From Verrucomicrobiia bacterium (GTDB lineage Bacteria; Verrucomicrobiota; Verrucomicrobiia; Limisphaerales; CAIMTB01): 64,000 nt of DNA. Positions 26,708 through 34,538 of the stretch are shown in pieces. Location of the stretch: assembly GCA_019634625.1 (NCBI GenBank), contig JAHCBA010000014.1, forward strand, positions 62,001 through 126,000, written 5' to 3'. The notes below the pieces were generated by a model. The model was not told where the DNA came from. It ran no database searches and worked only from the letters and a program-made list of their open reading frames with translations. Numbering within the stretch: position 1 is the stretch's first letter; each line of letters opens with the position of its first letter. Both the position numbers and the translations under genes were made by a program.

Positions 26708-27688
26708 TTACTCCACCGCATCCACCCGGAGATCGCGCAGCACGGTAAGCCCAGGGATGGGAGCGCGCCGTATGATCCTTGCGCCGCTCTTCCGACGCTT
26801 GCCGAACCTGTCCCGGTGCCGCTCCCACATCTGGTCCACGAACTCCTTCGATCCCAGGAACACCCCGTCCGTCATGTGCCGGATCCGTAACCGCAGGATC
26901 TGACCCAGCGGCAGTTGTCCGCCCCGCGCCAGCTCCGCCTTGATTGCCTCCGGATCCAACACCCGCTTGTCGCTCCGCCCTGACGTCCCGCCGATCACGT
27001 ATAGCGCCAGGCGATATTCTGCTGACGCAGCGCTCCAGTCCTGGGTCTCCAGAAAGCCCATGATTCCGCGGCGGATGACCTTGTCGCCGGTGAGGGCGGC
27101 GGCGTAGCCGCAGAAGCGGTAGTCCTTGGGATCGTTGACCAGCCCGGCGCGGACGGGATTGAGGTCGATGTAGGCGGCGATGGCGCGGAGGGTGCTGGGA
27201 CAGTCCTCCACCAGGACGCTGCGGAAGCGTTCGCCCCAGAGGTAGCCGGTGCGGTCGTGACGGCGGTTGTACCAGCGGGAGAAGCGTTGCTTGAACTCCT
27301 GAAGGAAGACGGAGAGATCGGCGATGCGGGAGAGGACCGCCTGGCGGATGTCGTCCGGGAGGGGCTGGCCCTTGTTGACGGCAGCACGTGCGAGGGTGGG
27401 GAGAGTGGACTTGGGCCCGTAGAAGTCCTCGAGTTTGGCGAGGATGACATCGTCCGGGATGGAGTCCGGGAGGGGCTTTGGAGGAACGCGGATGAGGAGA
27501 TGGAAGTGGTTGGACATCATGCAGAAGGTGATGATGTCGATTTCGCAGAACCGGGCGAGGTGATGGAGGATGTTGAGGAGTTTGTGCTTGGCGGAGTCGT
27601 CGAGGAGAGGGAGGCGACCGGCGACGCGGGACATGCAGTGATAGACCGCCGGGAGGGTGGGGTCGGCTGTGATGCGTGGGGTTCTCAT
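26708..27688 (-). CDS. REP-associated tyrosine transposase (RAYT), Y1_Tnp family
   Basis: A 326-residue RAYT-type transposase. ATG 27688 (MRTPRITADPTLPAVYHCMS) matches the usual family start. The HUH metal motif is FCMMSNHFHLLIRVP. Further family motifs are FSRWYNRRHDRTGYLWGERF (one of its Tyr residues could be the nucleophile), AYIDLNPVRAGLVNDP and YRFCGYAAALTG. These enzymes act on single-stranded REP-type hairpins. AT-rich repeats stand just upstream at 27765-27832. The 5' two thirds of the gene (27050-27690) show the opposite G/C strand bias from every other minus-strand gene here, which points to recent acquisition. It is full-length and uninterrupted. Confidence 0.9.
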   Translation of the reverse strand: MRTPRITADPTLPAVYHCMSRVAGRLPLLDDSAKHKLLNILHHLARFCEIDIITFCMMSNHFHLLIRVPPKPLPDSIPDDVILAKLEDFYGPKSTLPTLARAAVNKGQPLPDDIRQAVLSRIADLSVFLQEFKQRFSRWYNRRHDRTGYLWGERFRSVLVEDCPSTLRAIAAYIDLNPVRAGLVNDPKDYRFCGYAAALTGDKVIRRGIMGFLETQDWSAASAEYRLALYVIGGTSGRSDKRVLDPEAIKAELARGGQLPLGQILRLRIRHMTDGVFLGSKEFVDQMWERHRDRFGKRRKSGARIIRRAPIPGLTVLRDLRVDAVE

Positions 27689-27764
27689 GAGGTGGGCGTG
27701 GGTGGAGAGACAGGGCTGGTGAACAGAATGACGGGCGAAAGGGTGAGCACTGGGTCTGAATTGC

Positions 27765-27832
27765 GTCAAGAGTAAAGGGCCTGCCTTGTTATATAAAGAG
27801 TTAAGTTTAAAGTGCCTGACATTTTAACTGAC
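27765..27832. repeat. AT-rich GTCAA...CCTGYCTT repeat pair upstream of RAYT (locus 3)
   Basis: A direct unit GTCAAGAGTAAAGGGCCTGC with CTTGTTATATA faces an inverted unit, read on the minus strand as GTCAGTTAAAATGTCAGGC. The direct unit matches loci at 7.6 and 19.0 kb; the inverted unit matches the third unit of 19101-19135. Lying about 77 bp upstream of the transposase start, it may be a substrate repeat of that enzyme, as REP sequences are for RAYTs. That role is inferred. Confidence 0.65.
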
Positions 27833-27918
27833 ATCGCGGCGTCGGGTCACCGTAGAATCCCTCGGAACGGCAGCCCTCACGCCGAGATGTTCGGTAACGC
27901 ACCGTCTCTTTCGCCGCC

Positions 27919-28077
27919 GTGCATCCCGAAGTTGTGGGGAGAGGTGCGAACTCCGCCAAGCGTCGCTTCGGAGGGCCGAGTTCTATGAGGCCGCAACGGT
28001 GTGGAGCATTGGGTTGAGGACTCACAGATCTCGTCCCTCCGATTCGCTGCCTCCTCATCCATAACTCCGGGATGCAC
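27919..28077 (+). mobile_element. 159-bp MITE-like element, copy A
   Basis: The element starts GTGCATCCCGAAGTTGTGG and ends in CATAACTCCGGGATGCAC, a nearly perfect terminal inverted repeat. Copies B (38720), C (53294, inverted) and D (29451, inverted and degenerate) have 158-159 bp and the same ends. No transposase is encoded. Short open frames within it (a GATKRRDEICESST-like reading) are not genes. Copy A ends 70 bp before the HDOD start, so it may carry or displace that gene's promoter. Confidence 0.8.
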
Positions 28078-28147
28078 CGCTTTCGCCGGGTGCCCCATCC
28101 CAAGGCTGGTCAATCGCCCCGCCGCACGCCACGCTCTTCGAGCTCTG

Positions 28148-29023
28148 ATGACTCCGCGTACCCCCGCCGAATTCCGCGGCGCAATCCGCAAGATCCAACG
28201 CCTGTACGCGACCCCCGAAGTCCTCAGCCGCGCCCTCCGGTTGGTGAAGGAACCCGACGTCAACCTTGAGAACGTCGGCCATCTGGTCGGCAAGGACGCT
28301 GCCCTCGTCGCCGATGTCATCCGCCTGAGCAACAGCGCCCTGTTCAGCCGAGGCGAAAGCTGCGTGGACCTCCAGCTTGCCCTCCAGCGACTCGGCCTCG
28401 AAGAGGTCATCCGCGTCATCGAACTCAGCCTCAGCAAACACATCTTCGGCAAGGGCCTCGCCAACTACGGCCTCACTGCCGCCCAATACTGGCGAAGCTC
28501 CCTCCTCGCCGCCCTCCTCATGGAGCAACTCGCCTTCATCCATGGCGTCGATGCTCCGGAGGCCTACACCATCGGCATCCTCCATGCCCTCGGCCGCGTC
28601 CTTATCAATGAGGTCCTCGACGAAGTCGCCCATGGCCCCCCCTGGGACCGCTCGGAATCCCTGGAAATCTGGGAGGTGTCCCGCGTGGGCTTCACCCACG
28701 CCGAAGCCGGGGCCCTCCTCCTCGGCGAATGGGGCTTCCCCCCAGCCATCGTCAAACCCATCGAAAACCAGCTCGGCACCCCCAGCGTCGTCCCCGCCCA
28801 CACCCCGATCGGCATGCTTCGCCTCGTCCGCCTGGTTCTGACCCACGACACCGAAGCCGGCCTTGCCCCGCGCCCCGCGGAGTTTCCCATCGACCTCCTC
28901 GGCTGGGCCGGATTCGCCTCGCCAGGGGAACTCCTCGAACTGCTATCCGAAGCCCAACAGCAACTCGACGAGGTCGCCGCCAGCCTCGAAGTCGCCGATC
29001 AAGAGGTTCCGGAAGGGCTGTAA
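28148..29023 (+). CDS. HDOD domain protein
   Basis: A 291-residue protein with an HDOD domain, a catalytically degenerate relative of HD phosphohydrolases found in signalling proteins. I chose ATG 28148 (MTPRTPAEFRGAIRKIQRLY) because the open frame upstream belongs to the repeat. Motifs include LATPEVLSRALRL-like helix, VGHLVGKDAALVADVIRLSN, VDLQLALQRLGLEEVIRVIE and the middle HALGRVLINEVLD, with FTHAEAGALLLGEWGFP. The C-terminal residues EVPEGL and the TAA stop (29021-29023) lie inside the complement of the RNase P RNA gene, so the two genes overlap tail to tail by about 20 bp. Confidence 0.9.
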   Translation: MTPRTPAEFRGAIRKIQRLYATPEVLSRALRLVKEPDVNLENVGHLVGKDAALVADVIRLSNSALFSRGESCVDLQLALQRLGLEEVIRVIELSLSKHIFGKGLANYGLTAAQYWRSSLLAALLMEQLAFIHGVDAPEAYTIGILHALGRVLINEVLDEVAHGPPWDRSESLEIWEVSRVGFTHAEAGALLLGEWGFPPAIVKPIENQLGTPSVVPAHTPIGMLRLVRLVLTHDTEAGLAPRPAEFPIDLLGWAGFASPGELLELLSEAQQQLDEVAASLEVADQEVPEGL

Positions 29024-29407
29024 GCCGAATTCTGTCTGCCCGCGTCACCGCGGGGAGAGGACCATTTCTCTTAGCGGCCATACCCGGGACCCGTCCGCTC
29101 GCGCGGAACCGGAGCGGGCCGCTCCAGGGCCCCCTATTTGGCCTTGCTCCCGACGGGGTTTTCCGTGCCGCTCCGCTTGCGCTCGGCGCGGTGGGCTCTT
29201 ACCCCACCTTTTCACCCTTGCCACCCCGGCCCGAAGACCGGAGTTCGGCGGTATGTTCTCTGTGGCACTGTCCGTCGAGGGGCCTCGCGGCCCCGTCTCC
29301 CATGCGTATCCCCGGTCTTCCCGGGGTTGCATGGCATCGCGCCCTGTGGAGTTCGGACTTTCCTCCCTTGGAATGAACCAAGAGCGGCCCTCCGCCCTTC
29401 CGGAACC
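29005..29407 (-). ncRNA. rnpB: RNase P RNA (bacterial type A)
   Basis: The catalytic RNA of ribonuclease P, which trims the 5' leader of tRNA precursors. Read on the minus strand, it shows the universally conserved GGAGGAAAGTCCGAACTCC-like block near the 5' end, GGTAAGAGCCCACCG in the middle, and the 3' ACAGAATTCGGCTTACAG. The two ends pair as P1: GGTTCCGGAAGGGC at the 5' side and GCCCTTCCGGAACC at the 3' side, 14 perfect pairs. The length of about 403 nt is usual for type A. Its 3' end lies antisense to the last codons and stop of the HDOD gene. Exact ends are uncertain by a few nucleotides. Confidence 0.96.
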
Positions 29408-29412
29408 CCTCC

Positions 29413-29442
29413 ATCCTATCCCCCCCTCCGCCCGCGCCGCAA
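29413..29442 (-). promoter_or_regulatory. Possible sigma-70-like promoter of rnpB
   Basis: On the minus strand TTGCGG (29442-29437) and TAGGAT (29418-29413) are separated by 18 nt. TAGGAT ends about six bases before the 5' G residues of the RNase P RNA. The match to TTGACA/TATAAT is moderate, but the position fits. No other promoter in the window could be placed against a known transcript end. Confidence 0.4.
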
Positions 29443-29450
29443 GCACCGCG

Positions 29451-29609
29451 GTGCATCCCCGAGTTGGGGTGAGAAGGCAGCCATTCCGAGGGACAAGCTC
29501 CGCGAGTCCGCCACCGAATGCTCCCCACCGTTGCCGGCTCCTGGAACTCGCCCCCCCCGAGACCGCCCTTCGCGAAGCTCGCACCGCCCCCCAGTGCTCC
29601 GGAATGCAC
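29451..29609 (-). mobile_element. 159-bp MITE-like element, copy D (degenerate, inverted)
   Basis: It begins GTGCATCCCCGAGTTGGGG and ends in GTGCTCCGGAATGCAC. Between them are the recognisable blocks GAGGGACAAGCTCCGCGAG, CACCGTTGCCGGCTCCTGG and CCTTCGCGAAGCTCGCACC in the order of copy C. It differs at many positions from copies A-C, so it is the oldest copy. It lies immediately upstream of rnpB on the other side of its probable promoter. Confidence 0.7.
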
Positions 29610-29835
29610 GGCGCGAAGCGAAACGCGTCCATCCAAGGTTGACGGCACGATGCCCATTGGAGTAATGGCACTCGCACATCGTGGTTCAGGACCGGCCGCA
29701 CCAACTCCGGCCACCAGCGAACCCCACGCAAAACGCCCACCTCCCACCTCCCACCCCCCTCATCTCAACGCGTCGTGCAACGGCGCGCGCGAGCTCAGGC
29801 CGTACGCAGGCACGCGGGCGCATCGTCCCACCCCG

Positions 29836-30393
29836 ATGAAAACGTTCGCCGCACTGCTCCACCATTCGCGTCTCGCCGACGCCAGCATCCTCCCGTCCGC
29901 CCTCGCCAGGCCAGGACCAGGCCGTTCCTCACGATCCGATCCGTTCTATCACGAACGCTGGCGCGTTCACCTCGTGGGCTCGGTCAGCACCCTCGGTGAG
30001 CAACAACGCCTTCATGCCCAAGGTTCCGGATATGGTGATCCCTTGGGCCCGGTCGAGATCCAGATCGACCTTTCCCTCGTCCCCTTCGAAGACGGACGTC
30101 CCCGCCTTCATCGGGCTTTCCGGGCCACCGGACGTTCCCGCTCCACCACGGCCGGCGGCGATGTCCTCGTCATCGGCTTCGTCGGCACCCTGCGCTGTGA
30201 GATCGTCCGGGACGACGATCCATCCGGGGGGGCCCGCGTCGGGTTCGAACTGGCCTGGCAAACTCTCCCTGACGGCTTGGGCACCCTGTCCGGCGCCATC
30301 GGTGCGGGTATCATCCGTGGTCGCAGTCATCCCGAAGGCGGCTACCACGGCCAGACCACCGGCACCCTCGCACGCCCCGCATCCGCCGGTTGA
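29836..30393 (+). CDS. Hypothetical protein
   Basis: A 185-residue protein (MKTFAALLHHSRLADASILP...), not recognised. ATG 29836 was taken because sequence upstream is repeat-derived. The second half looks like a beta-rich domain: WRVHLVGSVSTLGEQQRLHA, VEIQIDLSLVPFEDGRPRLH, VLVIGFVGTLRCEIV, and a Gly-rich end GTLSGAIGAGIIRGRSHPEG-GYHG, loosely like allene-oxide-cyclase or other small barrel proteins. It has no signal peptide or membrane segment. It converges with the rhomboid gene. The regular codon use supports it as a real gene. Confidence 0.55.
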   Translation: MKTFAALLHHSRLADASILPSALARPGPGRSSRSDPFYHERWRVHLVGSVSTLGEQQRLHAQGSGYGDPLGPVEIQIDLSLVPFEDGRPRLHRAFRATGRSRSTTAGGDVLVIGFVGTLRCEIVRDDDPSGGARVGFELAWQTLPDGLGTLSGAIGAGIIRGRSHPEGGYHGQTTGTLARPASAG

Positions 30394-30498
30394 GGGTGGG
30401 CTGTCGGGAATCCCAAGGGAATAGTCCATCGGTTCCCCGCCTCCGATCTGCCACACCGCCCGTCGCCCGTCGCCGGATCCGACCGGCCAATGCCTCCC

Positions 30499-31401
30499 CT
30501 ATGGCTCGCGCATGCGTTGCCGCGCCTTCTCCAGTATGCGCCGCTCCCGCTCGGTCAGACTCTGGATCCCGTGCGCCGAAATCTTGTCGAGGATCGGATC
30601 CACCTCCCGGCGCATGAAGTCCTCCGGTGTCTCCACCGGACCCCGCCCCCCGCCGGCCCCCGGATTCAGCCCCCCTAGGCCCTGGCCCGCCGGAACCGAC
30701 ATCCGCCCGGGCCGCCGCCCCAACCCCCCGAATGGATTCAGCCGCCGCAACCACGCCCGCCCATCCTCATGCAGGAACAGCCGCACATAGGCCACCCCCG
30801 TCAGAAGACCCCCCAGATGCGCCCCGTGCGCAATGCCGCTGTGCAGAAAGGCCACCCCGAACACGCTGAATCCAAACAGAATCCAGAACAGCGTCATCGA
30901 CTTCAGCCGCACCGGGAAGACGTACAGAAAGAACATCACCTCCCGCCCCGGAAAAAGGAAGCAGTACGCCCCGATCAAACCCAGCACGCTCCCCGAAGCG
31001 CCCACCGTGTACCCCTGCCCGTAGTTCGGGTACCACGCCTGACAGCCCACCTCGAGCAGTCCACCGAACACGCCCGCTGACAGATAAATCTTCCAGAAAC
31101 GCCGCACTCCCACCGTCTCCAGCATCGCCCGCCCAAAAAACCAAAGCGCGATCCCGTTGAACAGGATGTGCCACGGCCACGGCGCGTCGTGCAGAAACTG
31201 GTAGGTGACCAGCCGCCACACCTCAAAGCGCCCCAGCGCCTGCCCGCTCAACCCAAAAATCAGCGTCAGACTCGCACCCCCGTACACCCGCAGCACGCAC
31301 TCGATCAGGAAGATCCCCACCAGCACGATCAACAGCAGGTTCAACGGCGAGCGCCAGCCGCCCCCACCGGATTCCCGCATGTAATCCCGGTCGTACAACA
31401 T
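30499..31401 (-). CDS. Rhomboid family intramembrane serine protease
   Basis: A 300-residue membrane protein with six hydrophobic segments between about residues 19 and 210. The catalytic dyad is visible: Ser136 in GASGSVLGLIGA and His195 in HGAHLGGLLTG; the upstream region HILFNGIALWFFGRAMLE has the conserved H-x-x-x-N of rhomboids. It cleaves transmembrane segments of other proteins. A C-terminal cytoplasmic tail (residues 215-300) ends in a short helical unit, DFMRREVDPILDKISAHGIQ, SLTERERRILEKARQRM, seen on many bacterial rhomboids of this kind. The start ATG 31401 is the first in frame. It lies 33 bp downstream of the DUF1080/ceramidase gene. Confidence 0.93.
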   Translation of the reverse strand: MLYDRDYMRESGGGGWRSPLNLLLIVLVGIFLIECVLRVYGGASLTLIFGLSGQALGRFEVWRLVTYQFLHDAPWPWHILFNGIALWFFGRAMLETVGVRRFWKIYLSAGVFGGLLEVGCQAWYPNYGQGYTVGASGSVLGLIGAYCFLFPGREVMFFLYVFPVRLKSMTLFWILFGFSVFGVAFLHSGIAHGAHLGGLLTGVAYVRLFLHEDGRAWLRRLNPFGGLGRRPGRMSVPAGQGLGGLNPGAGGGRGPVETPEDFMRREVDPILDKISAHGIQSLTERERRILEKARQRMREP

Positions 31402-31434
31402 GCGCGCCGAGCGTAGGCCCGCCCCACCCCGAGA

Positions 31435-33510
31435 TCAACGCCCCAACCGGCCCCACCCCGGCACGGTCTCCGCCACCGCCCGGTGAATGATGTCCTCCAC
31501 CCCGGGCGCCAGCCGCGTCGGACGGTCATAATACCAAAGCGAACTCTCCGCCTCGTACCCGCCCTCCGCCAGGATCCGCCGCGACGGAATGTAACACGGC
31601 ACGTCGTTCGCATACGCGGTGACCCACAACCGCTCGTTTCCGAACTCCCGCTTCAATCGCAACGCGTAGTCCACCACCACTTCCCCGGGCAGAAACACCA
31701 TCGTCAGCCCCTCCCCAAACCGCCATCCCTGCACCGAATACGGCAGCGCCTCAGGCAACCGTTCGCCCCGGTCCAACCGCGCCAACTGCTTCCCGGCATG
31801 GTATCCAACGATGCCGCCCTCCCCCGCCCGCCGCTCCCATTCGGCCCTTTCAGGCAACGCCTGAAACGGCAATGTCAATCGCCGGAATGCCGCCTCCGGC
31901 ATCGCCGGCAGCGGCGTCAAGGACCCCGCCAACACCTCCTTCACGCCGTCCGCCAGCGCCCGCCCATGGCGCCGTGACAGTTCCAGCCCGAAATCGTCAC
32001 CGCCCCGCGGGTTCGGATTGGCGTCCGCCCCGCACCCGATGGTAATCAGGGCCGTCGCCCCGGGGTGTTCCGCCTCGAGGTAGGCTTGCGCATGTCCCGC
32101 CCAGTCGCCGTGATGCGCATTGATCTGGTGCCCCATGGTGGTGCAATGACAGGCGTAGTTCGCCACCAGCGCCCGGATGCCCCCGTCCGGATCCCGCGCC
32201 ACCAGCACCGGCAACGCATGATCCACAGGCCCTCCCCCCGGACGCCGGTTCCCCGCAAACCCGACGGCGCCCTGCCCATGGTACAAACGCCCGCTTCGCC
32301 GGTCCGCCAACGCCTCCAGGGCAACCCGCTCCAGGGCGTCCGTCAATTCGGCCGTGTACCGGTCACTGGCCGCCGCCTCGTCCGCAGTCAGGTCCCGGAC
32401 AAAAATGTTCTCCGCAAATCCCCGCACCATCGGGGCGTAATGGGTGTGCGACGACGCCACCACCACGTCCTCGCGTCCCAATCCGGCCTTCCGCTCCAAT
32501 CGCGCCGCCACCTCGTCGGCCACCGCGGCCGGCACCCCGCAGTTGTCCACGGTGATCAGCACCCGCCCCCCTCCCCCGTCCCCACCCAAAGCCAGCGCCT
32601 TGGCCCACAGCGTCTGCAACGTCTCCGTCGCCATCCCCGACCGCGCCGCATATCCCGTGAGGCGGATCGGATACCCGGGTGTGATGTCCGCGCGGGCCAC
32701 CCCCACCCTCCCTTCCGCCCCCACCGGCATCCCTCCCGCCGCCGAGGCGTCGGCCAGTGCGCGCACCCGGACGCCACGGTACGCGATGGGCGCCCGAAAC
32801 CGGCTCACACTCGCATGCTGGAGCGCGATGTGCCCCTCGCGGTGCCGGGCGAAATTCGGGAACTCATCGAACTTCCCCGCCTGCACGCCCGCCCGAAACT
32901 CCGCTCCCTCCCAATCCACCTCCATGATCCGTTCTCCGTTCAGGTCCTGCCACATCCGGCTGCCCCGCACCACGATCCGTGTCCGGTTGAACTCTCCCAC
33001 CGGCACCAGCGATTTCGGTCCCGGCGCCACCAGTCCATAAATCGACCCCGCCGAAGTCTTCGGATCCTCCGCGTCCGGATGGTTCGCATCGTCGAGAATC
33101 TGCACTTCGGGACCCGTCTGCCACGTCTCCGCCTCGTCCTCCCCGACCCGGACGAGAATCCCCCCGTTGCCGCGCACCGACACCCGCCACTCCACCTCGA
33201 GTTCGAAGTCCCCGTACCGCTTCCGGGTGATGAGATCCACCACCGTCCCGTCAGGACGCGGCACCAGCGCGCCATCCGCCACCTCCCAGCCGTCGTCCGG
33301 AAAATCGTCCCGCCGGAACCCTCGCCAATGCGCCGTGGAAACGCCGTCGAACAGCACCTCCCACGACCCCGCCCCGTCGGCAGCCCCCTCGGCCCGGCTC
33401 GATCCGCTCCCCGCCGTGGCCATCAGCGCCCACGCCGCCGCCATCAGAATCGCTCCCCCGGCCACGCGCCGGCAGGAACCCGCCTTCGTCTGGGATGTCA
33501 CGCCCTTCAT
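31435..33510 (-). CDS. Secreted DUF1080 - neutral ceramidase-like fusion
   Basis: A 691-residue exported protein. ATG 33510 (MKGVTSQTKAGSCRRVAGGA) precedes a signal peptide. Residues of about 45-240 form a DUF1080 (3-keto-disaccharide hydrolase-like) jelly-roll: WEVLFDGVSTAHWRG, VVDLITRKRYGDFELEVEWR, GNGGILVRVGED, GSIYGLVAP. Residues of about 255-690 resemble the neutral/alkaline ceramidase N-terminal domain: GVARADITPGYPIRLTGYAA, VVVASSHTHYAPMVRG, ANYACHCTTMGHQINAHHGD, TIGCGADANPNPRGG. The zinc-type histidines are present, but where Pseudomonas ceramidase has its nucleophile Ser (G-D-V-S-P-N) this protein seems to have Asn, so true ceramidase activity is doubtful. Confidence 0.88.
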   Translation of the reverse strand: MKGVTSQTKAGSCRRVAGGAILMAAAWALMATAGSGSSRAEGAADGAGSWEVLFDGVSTAHWRGFRRDDFPDDGWEVADGALVPRPDGTVVDLITRKRYGDFELEVEWRVSVRGNGGILVRVGEDEAETWQTGPEVQILDDANHPDAEDPKTSAGSIYGLVAPGPKSLVPVGEFNRTRIVVRGSRMWQDLNGERIMEVDWEGAEFRAGVQAGKFDEFPNFARHREGHIALQHASVSRFRAPIAYRGVRVRALADASAAGGMPVGAEGRVGVARADITPGYPIRLTGYAARSGMATETLQTLWAKALALGGDGGGGRVLITVDNCGVPAAVADEVAARLERKAGLGREDVVVASSHTHYAPMVRGFAENIFVRDLTADEAAASDRYTAELTDALERVALEALADRRSGRLYHGQGAVGFAGNRRPGGGPVDHALPVLVARDPDGGIRALVANYACHCTTMGHQINAHHGDWAGHAQAYLEAEHPGATALITIGCGADANPNPRGGDDFGLELSRRHGRALADGVKEVLAGSLTPLPAMPEAAFRRLTLPFQALPERAEWERRAGEGGIVGYHAGKQLARLDRGERLPEALPYSVQGWRFGEGLTMVFLPGEVVVDYALRLKREFGNERLWVTAYANDVPCYIPSRRILAEGGYEAESSLWYYDRPTRLAPGVEDIIHRAVAETVPGWGRLGR

Positions 33511-33607
33511 CGCACCAGATAATCCTCCACTTCGCCAAATTGAAACCATCCGCCACCGTCCCAGCCCTGGTCCGCCGGGAAGAAGTCTGCGGGAACGGGC
33601 TGCTCGC

Positions 33608-34519
33608 TCACAGCCCCTCCGCCCCCCGCCTCACCTGCGGACCATGGACCGCATCGTGCGGCTCAACGTGAACCGTCACATCCACAATCCTCCAGGGCGC
33701 CGCCAGCAACCGGTCCTTCACCGCATGCGCAATCTGGTGCCCGCACCGCACCGAGGCGTCCCCATCCACCAACACGTGGATGTCCATGGTCAGCTCGATT
33801 CCCGCCCTGCGTATCCGGCACTTCTCGATCCCCAGCACTCCGGGCACCGAACCCGCCAGCGCCCGGATCTCCGCCACACGTTCCGGGGCCACCGACGCGT
33901 CCATCAGCTCATTGGCCGATTCCCGAAGCAGCTTCACCCCATTCCACGCGATCACCCCGCAGACCGCCAGCGCCGCCCAGTCGTCCGCCGTCTCGTACCC
34001 CTCCCCCCCCGCCAGCGCGATCCCGATCCCCACAAACGCCGCCGCCGAGGTCAGTGCATCCGACCCGTGATGCCATGCGTCCCCCCGCACTGCCACGCTC
34101 CCGATCCGGCTCCCCACCCGGGCCACGCGACGTGCCAGAAACACCTTGATGCCCACCACGCCCGCCAGCACGGGCAGCGTGAACCACGCCGGACCGTGCT
34201 GCGGATGCCGGATCTCCCCCACGCTGTGCCACGCAATCCAGCCCGCCGCCACCAGCAGCATCGTGGCCACCCATACCCCCGCCAAAGGCTCCGCCTTCCC
34301 ATGTCCAAACGGGTGCTCCTCGTCCGGTGGCCGCGCCGACACATGCATCCCCCCCATCACCACCAGCGAACTGAACGTGTCCGCCGCCGACTCGATCCCG
34401 TCCGCAATCAGCGCGTACGAATGACCCACCACCCCGGTGACGATCTTCACCACCGCCAGCCCCACGTTCACCAGCACCCCCGCCAGGGCCGCCCGCATTC
34501 CTTGGCGATAGGGATCCAT
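33608..34519 (-). CDS. Cation diffusion facilitator (CDF) transporter
   Basis: A 303-residue inner-membrane exporter of divalent metals such as Zn, Mn, Co or Fe, working as a proton antiporter. Six transmembrane helices are visible in the first 200 residues. Signature motifs are SYALIADGIESAADTFSSLV (metal-site Asp residues at about 40 and 47), EEHPFGHGKAEPLAGVW and GDAWHHGSDALTSAAAF (His/Asp of the second half-site). The C-terminal 95 residues are the cytoplasmic ferredoxin-like domain (VLGIEKCRIRRAGIELTMDI, VHVLVDG-type strands, HDAVHG at the end). It lies 20 bp after the LRR gene, likely cotranscribed. The metal cannot be told. Confidence 0.92.
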   Translation of the reverse strand: MDPYRQGMRAALAGVLVNVGLAVVKIVTGVVGHSYALIADGIESAADTFSSLVVMGGMHVSARPPDEEHPFGHGKAEPLAGVWVATMLLVAAGWIAWHSVGEIRHPQHGPAWFTLPVLAGVVGIKVFLARRVARVGSRIGSVAVRGDAWHHGSDALTSAAAFVGIGIALAGGEGYETADDWAALAVCGVIAWNGVKLLRESANELMDASVAPERVAEIRALAGSVPGVLGIEKCRIRRAGIELTMDIHVLVDGDASVRCGHQIAHAVKDRLLAAPWRIVDVTVHVEPHDAVHGPQVRRGAEGL

Positions 34520-34538
34520 GGTCCGCCCTTCCCAACCC

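Larger units (their letters stand above)
27689..28147. other. 459-bp spacer holding two repeats
   Basis: The spacer between the divergent RAYT and HDOD genes has no gene. It contains a short G-rich leader of the transposase, the AT-rich repeat pair (27765-27832) and a full 159-bp MITE-like element (27919-28077). The HDOD frame is open through part of it, but only because of the element. Confidence 0.7.
29410..29835. other. 426-bp spacer between rnpB and a hypothetical gene
   Basis: It holds the likely rnpB promoter and degenerate MITE-like copy D (29451-29609). From 29610 to 29835 I see only C-rich sequence with an open frame that has no coding character, and no further motif. Confidence 0.5.

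Noticed and set aside
27880-28100. Small open frames across the MITE-like elements (also at 38.7 kb and 53.3 kb)
   Set aside because: They recur only because the repeat recurs, in both orientations, and have no start context; they are likely to be spurious hypothetical proteins if annotated.
29045-29740. A minus-strand open frame of about 231 codons spanning the rnpB region
   Set aside because: It covers the RNase P RNA and the degenerate repeat; the RNA gene explains the sequence conservation and no protein motif is present.
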